Shown here in pieces: positions 1-9,300 of a stretch of DNA of 64,000 nucleotides. The notes below the pieces were generated by a model. The model had not been told where the DNA came from. It ran no database searches and saw only the letters and a program-made list of their open reading frames with translations. Made by a program: the position numbers and the translations under genes. The stretch's first letter is position 1, and each line of letters opens with the position of its first letter. This stretch comes from Rebecca billardiae RCC1528 (Eukaryota > Haptophyta). The DNA lies in the NCBI GenBank assembly GCA_965240325.2, contig OZ251238.1:310001-374000 (forward strand), given 5' to 3'.

Positions 1-477
1 CGGCGGCGGGTGGATCGCCTTGACGAGCAGCTCGAGCGCCGCCGTCGCGAGCATGCGCCCGCCACCCGCGTGCGCGCCGCCCCAGAGCCGGCGCCACGAC
101 ACGTACTGCACGCGGTGGTAGAGCGTGGTCGCGAAGAGCAGCAGCACAGTCAGCGCGCTCACCGCGCACTGCCCGGCAAAGAGCGCGGCCGGATCGGGGT
201 CGAGGGCGGCCCACGCGTACTCGTTCAGCGCGAGCTGGACGGCGAGCCCGATGAACGAGAGCGAGACGCTCAGCCGGTTGCACAGCCGCAGCTGCACCAT
301 CGCGGCGACCGCGCGACGCCGGTTGGTGCGCGGCGGCTCGACCGTCCGCAGATTGGAGCGCACGCTCATCCGGCGGATGACGGACGAGGGGGTGCGGCTC
401 AGCGTCATCGAGGGGGTGCGGCTGAGCATTTGGTTCTCCCCCGAGCCCGGCTCGCCCAGGCCGCGCCGACTCGACAT
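1..477 (-). CDS. SK-like calcium-activated potassium channel, N-terminal part (cut by window edge)
   Basis: The frame opens at the ATG complementary to 475-477 and stays open for 159 codons to base 1, so the gene runs off the window. After a Ser/Arg-rich N-terminus containing two SRTPS motifs, it has a hydrophobic S1 segment (LSVSLSFIGLAVQLAL) and an S2 segment (AVSALTVLLLFATTLYH). It ends in LELLVKAIHPPP. The spacing and the closing LxxLVxAIHP motif match the S1-S3 region of small-conductance Ca2+-activated K+ channels, where the same place reads LEMLVCAIHPIP. The pore, selectivity filter and calmodulin-binding region would lie outside the window, so the ion selectivity cannot be confirmed. 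The upstream limit is also uncertain, because an additional 5' exon is possible. The family call rests on recognition of the S1-S3 pattern only. Confidence 0.68.
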   Translation of the reverse strand, partial: MSSRRGLGEPGSGENQMLSRTPSMTLSRTPSSVIRRMSVRSNLRTVEPPRTNRRRAVAAMVQLRLCNRLSVSLSFIGLAVQLALNEYAWAALDPDPAALFAGQCAVSALTVLLLFATTLYHRVQYVSWRRLWGGAHAGGGRMLATAALELLVKAIHPPP

Positions 478-798
478 GCCGCTGCGCTTTGCACACCACC
501 GCCCCCCTCGAGCGCGATGGTGGCCAAACGCACGCCGGGCGTCGTGCCGTCTTTGGTAGCACCTGGTTCCCCAAAGATTCCCGATGACAGATGGACGGTT
601 CCGATCCCAGAAGCTGGGTAAAGCACGCGTATTAATTTGGGATGCCGTGACGATTTCCCTTTATTGTCGGGGTAATTGCTTTGAACGGCTATACCACTGC
701 CCTCGGTGCTCACTGCTCAGTGCTCACAACTGATGAATACGACAGACGATCAGGACTTCAGCTATCAATCATACGCACGCCCTCGTGCACACCTGTAT
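478..798. other. Intergenic, no gene seen
   Basis: This is lower-GC sequence between the start of the channel gene and the outer arm of the inverted-repeat element. It probably holds the channel promoter and 5' UTR. Short open frames here have no coding character. Confidence 0.5.
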
Positions 799-826
799 TA
801 TCGTCCGGTGGATTTGCATTTGGCAC
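799..826 (+). repeat. Outer inverted repeat, left arm (28 bp)
   Basis: These 28 bases are an exact reverse complement of 5561-5588. They lie 109 bases outside the left 105-base terminal repeat, whereas the right partner lies 240 bases outside the right one. This indicates a larger or older inverted-repeat element around the inner one. Confidence 0.7.
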
Positions 827-935
827 CTTTTTGTCCGCGCTGCCGCTGCCCATGTAACCTCGGCAACGCGGTTCGCGGTGGTCGAGCGAGACCTAAGCTG
901 AGCTTAGAGCTCGGGGAAACAAACCGCGTCTCGAT

Positions 936-1040
936 ATAAGCCTATTTCTGCGAGCGTTACTCTCTCTAATTACCGCGCGTCCTGAACAGTCTGAATACGG
1001 AAAATCGTGAAGGCAAGTCGCCTTCGGCTGGGGACACCCG
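936..1040 (+). repeat. Left 105-bp terminal inverted repeat
   Basis: This is a perfect inverted match to 5216-5320, ending at GGGGACACCCG. Just inside it the two sides of the element diverge completely. Confidence 0.85.
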
Positions 1041-1672
1041 GTCTTAGTGGTGCTACGACGAGTGGCCATGTCTTCCAGCGCCTCGCGTTCGCGAGGCGTG
1101 CCCGAAACAGCTACACACTCACCGGTGCCCTGGGGCACCGGCGCAACCCGCATCCAACACTCCGCATATCGCAGACACGACATATCCACCCGCGCTTGCA
1201 CACGCACGCCCCCCCCCCCCGCCTGCTTGCTGACCATGAAAGGACTGGCCCCGGGTGCGGACGCCAAGCGCATGCTCATCCCGACACGACGGCGAACACC
1301 TGCGGTGTGCCTGTGCGGAGGCACTGGGGAGCGACACGCGGAGTGTGGGCCGCCCTCCTTCCTGAGCAGCGCCCGGCCCTCAGGTGGAGACCGCGCCCGT
1401 CCCGGCCTCCCCGCGGCGGCCGCGAGCCCCCCCCCCCCCCCCCTTTCCCCATCCTGCCCGTTTCGCGACAAACCCCTCTCCCCCCGAAACGCACGACGGG
1501 CCGCCGTGGTCCGGGGGACCGGCGGGGCCACTCCGGACCTGGGTTTTGAAATTTGATTTCAACCCCGCGCGCCGAAATGCCTTTGGCACCAGCACCGACC
1601 TCGCTCGCACCGCAGTGCTTCCGCACCCGCCCCCCGGCCCTCCGCAGCCCCGCGCCCGCCACACCGGCCACC

Positions 1673-2776
1673 ATGCCCCCTTACCAGCACGGCTTTTTCC
1701 GCGACCGTCTCAACAGCAGGAGCGCCTTGAGCTTCTTCCCCTCTTCCAACAACTTCGAGCGCGGGCTGCAGGTGGAACGGCCGAGCACCCCCACCGCCAG
1801 GCGGGATGCGGGCCAGCAGATGTGCACGACGATGATCAAGCTGAGCGCGCGCTGCCTGAGCGACGTGGCGCCCAACTCGCAAGGCGGGCGACTGCTCTCA
1901 GGACTCACCCAGGACCCCAAAGGCAATAAGCACGTTTTCTCCTTCACCGGCTCGGTGCTCGAGAACATGACCATCTGCCGCCGCCTGGCCACCAGCCTGT
2001 GCATGCCGAACATTCTCACGGCGTGCACCACGGAGCTCACGCAGGAGATGCTCGCGCTGTCGGCGGCCGACCTCGCAACCCAGGCGAAGGACGTGTCCCT
2101 CACGCTCCCGGTTAGCCCCACGATGACGCTCGTGCAGTTTCACAGGGCCCTCTACGAGCAGATCGTGCCCGACATCAACAAGTACGTGACCAACGGTGAG
2201 CACGTCGAGACCAACATCTACTCCGGCGGTGTGAACCTGATCTTCCTCCGCCTGCGTTTCATGCCCATCGACCCCGAGCACCCCATCTTCTTCGCGCCGC
2301 TCAAGCCGAGCCGCCGCATCGCCGGCGCCGCCCGCGTCCCACACAACCTGTGGGGCGTGCCGCCCGCGCCGCCTGTGCCGCCCGCGCCGCCCGCCGCTGC
2401 GCGCCGCCCTGCTCCTCAGCCGGCCGACCAACAGGCGGCGGACCCCGCCGGCCCGGAGGCGGAGGAGCCCGAGGGGGAGGGTTCGGACGATGCCATCCCG
2501 CCACCCCAGCCACCAACCGCGGCCGCGCCGTCGGACGGGCCCGAGGTGCAACAGGCCAGGCCGGCGCTCGGGGAGTCCAACTACCGCCTGGTCCTGCCCC
2601 CCGGCGCCGCGGCAGCCGGCAAGCGCGCGGCGACCGAGCCGTCCACGCCGGCGGAGGAGGATGGGCCCTCCTCCGCTGGCGGGAGCGACGCCAAGCCGGC
2701 CAAGCAGGCTCGCACCGCGTCCCTCGGCGACCCCCCCCGTGACCTGGCTGCCGCCGCGCCGCAGTCGCTGGCGTAG
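1673..2776 (+). CDS. Orphan protein encoded inside the TIR element
   Basis: This frame encodes a 367-residue protein if it starts at the ATG in the strong context GCCACCATGC at 1673. An earlier in-frame ATG at 1577 would add 32 residues. The first 220 residues look like a folded domain with ordinary composition, containing runs such as SFTGSVLENMTICRRL, LTLPVSPTMTLVQFHRALY and GGVNLIFLRLRFMPIDPEHP. The C-terminal third is Pro/Ala-rich, low-complexity and acidic. I do not recognise a family, transposase motif or capsid signature. Its position as the only substantial ORF between the terminal repeats suggests it is an element gene, either replication-associated or structural. It may equally be a captured host gene. 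Confidence 0.5.
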   Translation: MPPYQHGFFRDRLNSRSALSFFPSSNNFERGLQVERPSTPTARRDAGQQMCTTMIKLSARCLSDVAPNSQGGRLLSGLTQDPKGNKHVFSFTGSVLENMTICRRLATSLCMPNILTACTTELTQEMLALSAADLATQAKDVSLTLPVSPTMTLVQFHRALYEQIVPDINKYVTNGEHVETNIYSGGVNLIFLRLRFMPIDPEHPIFFAPLKPSRRIAGAARVPHNLWGVPPAPPVPPAPPAAARRPAPQPADQQAADPAGPEAEEPEGEGSDDAIPPPQPPTAAAPSDGPEVQQARPALGESNYRLVLPPGAAAAGKRAATEPSTPAEEDGPSSAGGSDAKPAKQARTASLGDPPRDLAAAAPQSLA

Positions 2777-2845
2777 AGCCGCGCGCGGCGCTGGCGCGCC
2801 AGACGCGCCCGGTTGGGCAGCGCAGGCACCCTCAGCGGCCAGGAC

Positions 2846-2941
2846 GACGACTTCCTCAACGGCAAGGGCGACGACTTCCTCTGCGGCCAGGGCGACGACT
2901 TCCTCAACGGCAAGGACGACGACTTCCTCAACGGCAAGGGC
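2846..2941 (+). repeat. 24-bp minisatellite, 4 copies, encoding DDFLNGKG octapeptides
   Basis: Four full 24-base units (starting at 2846, 2870, 2894 and 2918) plus a decayed fifth lie 70 bases after the stop of the orphan ORF. In the frame 2813-3067 each unit reads DDFLNGKG, with one copy reading DDFLCGQG. The unit is a multiple of three and its variants are mostly conservative in that frame, so it may once have been the C-terminal repeat tail of a protein. No start or splice signal ties it convincingly to the upstream ORF. Confidence 0.7.
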
Positions 2942-3248
2942 GACTACTCCCTCAACTCGGCAAGGCCACTAGGCCGCGCACACCGGCCCGGGCGACCACA
3001 TCCACTACCTGCACTACGGCATCAACTTGAACAGCCTCGGACGACGACGACACGGGCAACTACATGATGACCAAGGCCGACGACGACTGCAAAACAGCGG
3101 CATCCCCGGGCGCCTACTACCTCAGTGACCGTGTGATCAGCATCGGTTACGACGACTCCCTCACCCGCGGCCAACGCGCTCCGACATCCTCCATTAACTC
3201 CATTCAGTACTTCGACAGACGAATCAGGAGAGCTGCGCCCTCGTGCCT

Positions 3249-3632
3249 GTGTCTTTAAATCATAGAATTGGTCCGCAGTGGCCGAGCCCGTGGCAGCCAT
3301 GGACAGCTCGCACGGGCGCCGCGGCGTGAGGTCCTGCGGCCGTGGCGGTGCCTATAGCAGGCGGCGCGGTGCTCGCGCGGCTGCAAAGGCGTGATGTACT
3401 CCACTCTGCGCTGCGCGCCTGCCCGCCCTCGTCACCTCCTTCGCGCCTGAGGCTGGCGCGCACACGCGCGCCGCGCCGCTCGTGCGAGCAGTGGCCGTGC
3501 CGCTTGTGGACGAGAGCTTGCACCCGCGCACGACGAGGTCGGTGCGGAGCGCGAGCAGACATGCAGTGGGCCGTTTGCGTGCCCTACGCTCGCCGTGCAA
3601 CATCACGCCTTGCGCGTGCGCACAGTCAGCGA
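3249..3632 (+). repeat. Inner inverted repeat, left arm (384 bp)
   Basis: This segment is an inverted copy of 4833-5216, with only a few substitutions visible over 384 bases. It begins GTGTCTTTAAATCATAG. The arms are separated by about 1200 bases, so the segment 3249-5216 could form a very large hairpin. Neither arm contains a supported gene; the long frames in both are a by-product of GC content. Confidence 0.8.
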
Positions 3633-3861
3633 TCTCAGCGCAGGCCGTTGAGTGCATGCGTACCGCAGGCGCGTGAGATCTGGTCGGCTCAGCGTGTAGG
3701 CTGCCGTTGTGGGAGACATCAGCATTGCGAGTGCGCTGGGACACTGCTAGTACGCGTGTTCGCACACTGACGTGAGCCCGCACACGCATCCAAATTGAGT
3801 GAAGACTGGGCCCCGTGCACACTGCGGTACAGGCACGGCAGCGTGACATCACATCACGTAA

Positions 3862-3889
3862 CGTCATGTCATGACGTCATGACATGACG
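3862..3889. repeat. 28-bp perfect palindrome with a TGACGTCA core
   Basis: The sequence is perfectly self-complementary over 28 bases and centres on TGACGTCA (3872-3879), the consensus of CREB/ATF bZIP sites. Related CGTCA/TGACG pieces recur at about 3845-3860, 3899-3912 and 4343-4360. It lies in the spacer between the 384-base arms. It could be a protein-binding site or a recombination or replication hairpin of the element. Confidence 0.6.
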
Positions 3890-4832
3890 CTAGGAATGGC
3901 GTCACGTGACGGCCGGGCAGTGCTCTGCCCACGCCTGGCACACCCGGACCCACGTAGTCAGTGCACGCGGGGCTGACCGCGGCGGCGCGGCGCGGCGAGT
4001 GGCGGGACGCACCGGCGCCGCTGCCCGCCCCTGCTGATGCCGGGCCCGCCGCCCCGGGCTCATGAGAGAGCGGCTACTATCAGCGGGAGTCGATGCGGAT
4101 GGCTACAACAGCACCAGTGCTTCCCGTAGCAGCGGCACGCCAGCCCCCGCCGGACCAACACCGGTAGCACAGTCCGTGCACGTTACGTCTGTTACTTGGC
4201 GACCCGGCCTCCGTGCCGCCGCCGGGCGTGCACGGCATGTCGTGACATAAAGGCTTCGTGAACCGATATGTAACCGACGAAACGGTCCCCACAAGAGTGT
4301 GTGTCGGCATAACGCGTAAATAATTGCGCGTAAAACGCGTTACGTCATGACGTGACGACAGAAGAACTGCACGGGCATGACGCGTAGTGGGGCGCCCAGC
4401 TCGTTGGCTGTGCCGCTCAAGTTGCCAAGGGGTGAGGCAGTCTGGGACGAGGGCTGGCTGCACGTATTCAACACCTTTCCAAGGCATGGTGCGGCATGTA
4501 CACCAGTAGCGTGGGGCGTCCATTGCAAACCAGTCGACTTCTTCTTCTATAAGTACCAGGTCCAGGGCGGAGACCGCTCTCGCCGCCTGCAGAGACTCAG
4601 CAGGCGCGCCGGCGGTGCGTAGCGCAGGCGTAGTCGCTGCTACGTAGTAGAACTGAAGGTTTCCAAGCGGCCCGATCACGCGCATCAGCCGCCCGTGACC
4701 ACGGTGATCTACGTACATACATTTCCAACATTGCCACACACATGCCCGCCAGAGTCACAGGCTTATCCTTGTCTCATCAGTCGCGGTTTCACCGACTCAG
4801 CCGACAACTGTTGAATGACTTTCTGTGGTCGG

Positions 4833-5216
4833 TCGCTGGCTGTGCGCACGCGCAAGGCGTGATGTTGCACGGCGAGCGTAGGGCACGCAAACGGCCCACT
4901 GCATGTCTGCTCGCGCTCCGCACCGACCTCGTCGTGCGCGGGTGCAAGCTCTCGTCCACAAGCGGCACGGCCACTGCTCGCACGAGCGGCGCGGCGCGCG
5001 TGTGCGCGCCAGCCTCAGGCGCGAAGGAGGTGACAAGGGCGGGCAGGCGCGCAGCGCAGAGTGGAGTACATCACGCCTTTGCAGCCGCGCGAGCACCGCG
5101 CCGCCTGCTATAGGCACCGCCACGGCCGCAGGACCTCACGCCGCGGCGTCCGTGCGAGCTGTCCATGGCTGCCACGGGCTCGGCCACTGCGGACCAATTC
5201 TATGATTTAAAGACAC
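4833..5216 (-). repeat. Inner inverted repeat, right arm (384 bp)
   Basis: This is the reverse-complement partner of 3249-3632. It abuts the right terminal repeat directly, sharing one base with it. Confidence 0.8.
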
Positions 5217-5320
5217 GGGTGTCCCCAGCCGAAGGCGACTTGCCTTCACGATTTTCCGTATTCAGACTGTTCAGGACGCGCGGTAATTAGAGAGAGTAAC
5301 GCTCGCAGAAATAGGCTTAT
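5216..5320 (-). repeat. Right 105-bp terminal inverted repeat
   Basis: This is a perfect inverted match to 936-1040. Confidence 0.85.
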
Positions 5321-5560
5321 CTGCTCCCGTTCGGTAGTTATGGCCGAAAACGTGGTGCCTTGTCATTTTTGGGCCCTGTTTCCCAGTGGTTTCACTGTGA
5401 AATGGCGGAGGTCATATCTCACGAACCACAGACCGTAGCAAGCTCGGGATTGTTTTGCCGCGTTCCTAGGTGAGCTTAGAAGAAGCACGAACAAGTTTGA
5501 GCGCCGTATCTACTTGCGCTCGGTCGCGGCGGCCAAGAAGGTGTTCTGGGAGAGCCAGGT

Positions 5561-5588
5561 GTGCCAAATGCAAATCCACCGGACGATA
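5561..5588 (-). repeat. Outer inverted repeat, right arm (28 bp)
   Basis: This is the exact reverse complement of 799-826. It is followed at 5591 by TTTAAATCATAGAATT, a 16-base word that also occurs at 3254 and, inverted, at 5197-5212. Confidence 0.7.
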
Positions 5589-5695
5589 TATTTAAATCAT
5601 AGAATTTGTATGGGGGTAACACGGTCATCGATCACTACTATGATGATAAAACCCGATGAACATGATGGCGGACGTCTGGCGCCCGCGTGTGTACA

Positions 5696-6189
5696 TCAGC
5701 TCCTGCCGAGCTCAGAATCTGCCTGCGCGCGTTTGGCGGCAGCGAACGTGTGGGCCAGCATGTACGCTTGGCAGCCCACGACGACGAGATCGGTAGCAAT
5801 GAGGACGTAAACCACGACACGGCCTGCGAAGCCGTGCACGCCCAGCCACGCGAGGTTGATGACGAGGAAGATGGCTGCACTCGCAAGCGCGATCGCGCCG
5901 ATGGCAAATGGCTGCGAGAGCAGGCCCGCCGACGGGCCGTTCAGGAGCTGGAGGTGGCAGAAGGCACTGTTGAGGAGGACCACGAAGCTCGCGATGAGCC
6001 GCCACTCGAAGCTGCGGCACGCACATGTTATTGGCGGAAGCGTGGGTCGGGGTGAGCGGCCGCAGGACGGGGAAACGCGCGCGCACATGCCTGGCCGCAC
6101 CCTGTCGTCACAAGGTGGATCACCCAGTCGAACACTTGCACGAGGATGAGAAAGATGGTCAGTAGCGCGAGCGATTTCCAGGACGTCAT
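5696..6189 (-). CDS. Small four-TM membrane protein of unknown function
   Basis: This is a two-exon model: exon 1 is 6189-6101, the intron 6100-6012 begins GTGCGGCC and ends CCGCAG, and exon 2 is 6011-5696. The total is 405 bases, giving 134 residues. Removing the intron joins VTTG to FEWRL and restores a clean first membrane segment. Four hydrophobic segments are visible at about residues 6-28, 33-53, 65-88 and 95-118, with short loops and a charged C-terminus. This resembles small tetraspan proteins of protists, but I do not recognise a named family. The start codon lies head-to-head with the IQ/WW gene, 155 bases away. Confidence 0.65.
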
Positions 6190-6344
6190 TCCGTCAGCGC
6201 GTCGATCGGCGCCGTCCGGTGCTCACGGGACACGGCTGACTGACGGCCCACGGCTCACGGCTCACGCCCGCGTCGTTACACGGCCAGCGGCAACAGCCCG
6301 CTGCCCGCAGCCCGGACGGCTTTTTCGGGTGCCAGGGCGAAACG

Positions 6345-9300
6345 ATGGCTGGTCGTGGTGGCACGCGCAAGGCGCGTAACGTGGACGCGCAGCTCGTGCA
6401 GGAGATCCTCGCGTCGCGCGAGCCCGTGCCAGGTGCGCACGCGGACGTATACCTGCCGCGACCCCCGCCGCGCGCCTCGCTCGCCGGCTCACGCCGCCGC
6501 GCGCGCGCCGGCCGCCTCCGCCCCCGCAGGCATCGCGACCGACGTGACCAGGCGCGCGGCGAGGCGCGCGCGCGGGCACCCGCACAGGGTGGCGGGCTCG
6601 CGCTCGGCCTCGCCGACGCGCCGCTCCATCATCGGGGCGCCGCGCATCCGTCCGTACGCCACGCCCACGCTGCACGCGTACGTCTCAGCGCTGCCGCCCA
6701 GCCCAAGCGAGCGGCGGCCATGGCCGACGAGCGAGCAGGGCAGGGGCCCTCCCGCCGGCCTGCTCGGCGCGCACGGCAGCCCGTCGCTCGGCGCCGATGG
6801 CGGGCCCTGGGCCCAGATCGAGTACCGCGCCGACGGCTCCGTCCTCAGCCCGCGCTCGGCGGGCGTGCGGCTGCCGCCTCTGGCCTCCGAGCTGTCTGCA
6901 GCGGCGGCAGGCGAGTCTTCTCAGCCGCCCTCGGCCGTGGCGGAGGGCGCGCCGGCGTCCGCGCGCCTGGGCTCGGCCGGCGGTGCCTTCGCCCCCTCGT
7001 CCGAGCCGGGCCGCCCGGCCGGCGACGCGGAGGCCGACGCAGCCCTCGGCGACGACGACGACGAGCGCGCGCGCCGCGGCGGCGCGGAAGGCGCGCGCGG
7101 CGGCGCGCACGGCGGCCAGTACGACGATGAGCGCGGGAGCCTCGGGAGCGACAGCCAGGTGGAGCAGCACGCGGCGCCGGAGCAGCTCGAGTTCTTCACC
7201 GAGATGACCGCCCACGGCCGCCGGCTGCGCGAGCCCATCGCGCTGCCGCCGTTCTGGGTGCGCGGCCGTGCGGCGCGCGCGCGCCCCGCGGCGCGCGACG
7301 CCAGCGCGGCGCGTCTCCCCCGGTCGCCGCGCCGCGCAGCCGCGCCGCCGCGCGCGCGCGTGCTCACGCGCGCGCGCTCGCGGCCGCGCGCCCGCAGGTG
7401 CGGTACGGCGACGTGCACACGCACCTCGCGCTTGCGCTCGGCGCGCACGCCGAGCTCGTCGAGCGGCTCAAGGCCTTCCTCGTCATGTCGGCGCACGTGC
7501 GCGCGTCGCTGCCTTCGGACGGCGGCCTGAGCGCCAACCGGCACGGGACCGCGCGCGCGGCGGCGCTGCGCCGCGTGCTCGCGCCGGGGTCGGGCCGCGC
7601 GACGATCGGCTCGATGCTGCAGTCCGCCGCGGACGCCGAGCGCCAGGCCAAGCTCGCCGCGCGCCCGCCCTGGTCCTCCACCTCGCTCTCGCTGCCCGTG
7701 GTGGCGCACGCAGACACGCGGAGCGCGCGCGAGGCGCAGCTGGCCAAGCTGCTGCGCGCGCTGCGCTGCTCGCTCGCGTACGCGTGCGAGGCGGTGTCGT
7801 CCGACGCGTTCCCGCGGCAGCGGCGGGACGAGGTGGTGGTGCGGCTGCTGCTGCAGCTCGCGTGGCTCCCGCTGCCCCTCGCGCTCGACCCGCTCCTGCT
7901 GCGCTGGTACACCGAGCCGCACCGCAGCTGCTGGCTGTCCACGCGTCCGACCATCGGCGCGGGCGCGAGCGCGGGCGTGCAGCCGCCCGCGCTCGAGCCG
8001 GCGCGCGTGCACAAGCCGGCGGAGCTGATGCGCTTCCGGCTGGCCGAGTGGACCATCAAGGCCGCGCAGGACTCGCGCGGCGGCGTCGAGGCCTCCGACC
8101 GCGCCTTCCGCGTGCACGAGGTGCTGGCGCGCAAGGCGCAGCGCGCGTCGGACGCGGCGCGCGCGCGGCAGTCGATGGCGCCCGCCTCGCCCGGCGGGCC
8201 GCTGCGCCGCGCGGCGAGCGCGGGGCGCTCGTTCTCGGGCGTGGGCGGCGGGCAGCCCATCGGCGCCGCCGCCGCCGCCGCCGCCTCCGGCTCGCGCACC
8301 GCCATCGTGCACGCCGACAGCCGCCAGCGCGTGATCGAGGTCCGGCTATATCAGGAGGCCGAGCTCTTGCTCTATGGCGGGCGCGGCCGGTACGCGCGCG
8401 CGTACGCCAACCTGCAGCAGTGGCGCGCGCTGCACGAGGTGCCGCACCAGAAGGACGTGAAGCTGATGCACGGCGAGAAGCGCGCGGGCGTCACCATCCA
8501 GCGCGCCTTCCGCTACCACCTGCGCATCCGCATGCACGGCGCCGCCGTCACCTTCCAGCGCGCGTGGCGCCGCCACCTGCTCAAGAAGGAGAAGAAGCGA
8601 GAGGCGCTGCTCGCCGAGCTGCAGGCGATCCGGCGGCGGCTGCTGCGCTCGGCGCTCTCGACGGAGCAGATCTTCCAGCGCCTGCGCGCCAACTACTCCG
8701 CGCGCAAGATCTGGAACTGGACCCAGTCCGAGCGCTACCACGCCGCGCGCGCGCGCCGTCGCAAGGCGCTGCGCACGATCCAGCAGTACGTGAAGCGCGC
8801 GCTCGTGCGCGGGGTCATCCAGCGCGAGCTCAAGCGGATCGAGCTGCGGCGGATGCAGGTGCAGGGCTTCGCGGAGAAGGACGCGGCGGAGGCGATCGAG
8901 CGCGCGTACGTGCGCTTCCTCGCCGCGCAGCAGGCGAAGGCCGCTCTGTGCGCGCGCGCCGCGCCGCGCGCGCCGCGCGCTCGCGGCAGACGCGGCTCGC
9001 GACAGACGCGCGCCACGCACGCGCGCGCGCGCTCAGCCGTGGCACCCCCTCCCCTTCCCCTTCCGCCCACGCGCGCGCGCGCAAACGCGCACCCTGCCGC
9101 GCTCGGGCTGTGCAGGTACGAGCAGCTGTGCTCGCGCGCGGCGCTGCTCGCCGCCGTCGCGGACGACGAGCTCATGATCGACTCGCGGCGCGCGGACGGC
9201 GGCGGCGGCGCGGGCGGCGGCGCCGCCGCGGCGCGCGCGCCGCCCGCGCCCTCGTCCACGCCGTCGTCCGACATCAAGCTGGCGAGCGGGCCCGGCGCGG

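Larger units (their letters stand above)
936..5320. mobile_element. 4.4-kb DNA element with perfect 105-bp terminal inverted repeats
   Basis: Bases 936-1040 and 5216-5320 are perfect reverse complements by eye (105 bases each), and both termini begin ATAAGCCTATTTCTGCGAGC. Inside are one ORF (1673-2776), a short minisatellite, and a second pair of inverted arms (3249-3632 and 4833-5216). No transposase with a recognisable DDE or tyrosine signature is visible, so this is probably a non-autonomous or orphan DNA transposon, or an integrated virus-like element. No clean target-site duplication is evident next to the termini; the left flank reads TCTCGAT and the right flank CTGCTCC. The base composition is less GC-rich than the neighbouring genes. 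The sequence between 3633 and 4832 has no supported gene. Confidence 0.75.

Noticed and set aside
2846-2941. Possible CRISPR-like array
   Set aside because: Units are contiguous with no unique spacers and keep a coding frame; it is a minisatellite in a eukaryotic context.
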